DNA from: Burkholderiaceae bacterium
GTDB taxonomy: Bacteria > Pseudomonadota > Gammaproteobacteria > Burkholderiales > Burkholderiaceae_F
Length of the DNA stretch: 64,000 nucleotides
Assembly (NCBI GenBank): GCA_022843955.1
Contig: JALHMQ010000001.1
Coordinates: 62,001 to 126,000 of the forward strand
Reading direction: 5' to 3'
The translations under genes and the position numbers were made by a program. This document shows, one piece after another, positions 63,903 through 64,000 of this stretch. How positions within the stretch are numbered: position 1 is the stretch's first letter; every line of letters begins with the position of its first letter. Below the pieces are notes generated by a model. That model saw only the letters and a program-made list of their open reading frames with translations, had not been told where the DNA came from and did not search any database.

Positions 63903-64000
63903 ATGGATACGCGACTTCGGCTCGAACATCGTCAAGGTCAGACGCTAACGCCGCGTTTGCAGCAAGCCGTACGCCTGCTGCAGCTCTCCACCCTGGAGTT
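63903..64000 (+). CDS. rpoN: RNA polymerase sigma-54 factor, N-terminal part
   Basis: The first 32 codons are inside the window; the gene runs past the edge. MDTRLRLEHRQGQTLTPRLQ, then QAVRLLQLSTLE, is the region I signature of sigma-54 (LTPxLQQAxRLLQLST), which contacts the activator. GGGAGA precedes the ATG. It may be a second sigma-54 gene, as found in several Burkholderiales, since it lies beside polysaccharide genes rather than the usual lptB/hpf cluster. Confidence 0.88.
   Translation, partial: MDTRLRLEHRQGQTLTPRLQQAVRLLQLSTLE

Overview
The window is GC-rich bacterial chromosome, almost certainly from a betaproteobacterium of the Burkholderiales. The evidence is a solo Bug-type (TctC) periplasmic binding protein, the block rpsP-rimM-trmD-rplS followed by NUDIX, CobD-like, DUF2007, rsgA, pterin dehydratase, M48 protease and orn genes, and a PutA of the short, two-enzyme type. 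I see no insertion sequence, prophage or CRISPR array. Operons are tightly packed, with many ATGA or GTGA stop/start overlaps.

Layout. Positions 1-6190 hold the end of a PepSY membrane protein, a Bug receptor, feoAB behind a Fur-like operator, a PYROXD2-like oxidoreductase and a DHFR-like reductase. Positions 6630-13310 are a zinc-homeostasis island: a leftward operon (Fur/Zur-type regulator, a tiny membrane peptide, ABC ATPase, permease and metal-binding protein) diverges from a rightward operon (two COG0523 GTPases around a 75-residue protein, then a dead methyltransferase and an acetyltransferase). A palindromic operator lies between them. Positions 13340-18910 carry a TonB-dependent receptor with an ABC ATPase and two DUF3526 permeases; a related half-site lies upstream of the receptor. 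Positions 19940-26160 hold a 900-residue coiled-coil protein of unknown function and putA.

Positions 26350-33320 are redox and lipid metabolism: a YqaA membrane protein, etfBA, an acyl-CoA dehydrogenase, and a rubrerythrin / CCG iron-sulfur protein / DUF3501 trio. A radical SAM gene follows that is broken by a third copy of a 10-bp tandem repeat. Positions 34545-42870 are mostly housekeeping genes for ribosome and RNA functions. Positions 42880-50590 hold a class III cyclase with TPRs, tRNA-Arg(CCT), parE (with two facing perfect DnaA boxes upstream) and a PAS-GGDEF-EAL protein. Positions 50640-64000 are envelope and stress genes: a cardiolipin synthase-like enzyme, an OMP, an AI-2E transporter, an OmpA/DUF4398 lipoprotein pair, BON and hemerythrin proteins, a glycosyltransferase, galU, a GalE-like protein lacking the catalytic lysine, and the start of rpoN. 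This last stretch also contains a YihY pseudogene and a ferritin-like pseudogene side by side with a live DUF2243 gene.

The clearest systems are iron uptake (feoAB) and zinc scarcity (the 6.6-13 kb island, perhaps with the TonB receptor block). Electron-transfer flavoprotein with acyl-CoA dehydrogenase and a peroxide or iron-sulfur module form a third. The least understood pieces are the coiled-coil protein, the small proteins of the zinc island, DUF3501 with its partners, and the GalE-like protein.
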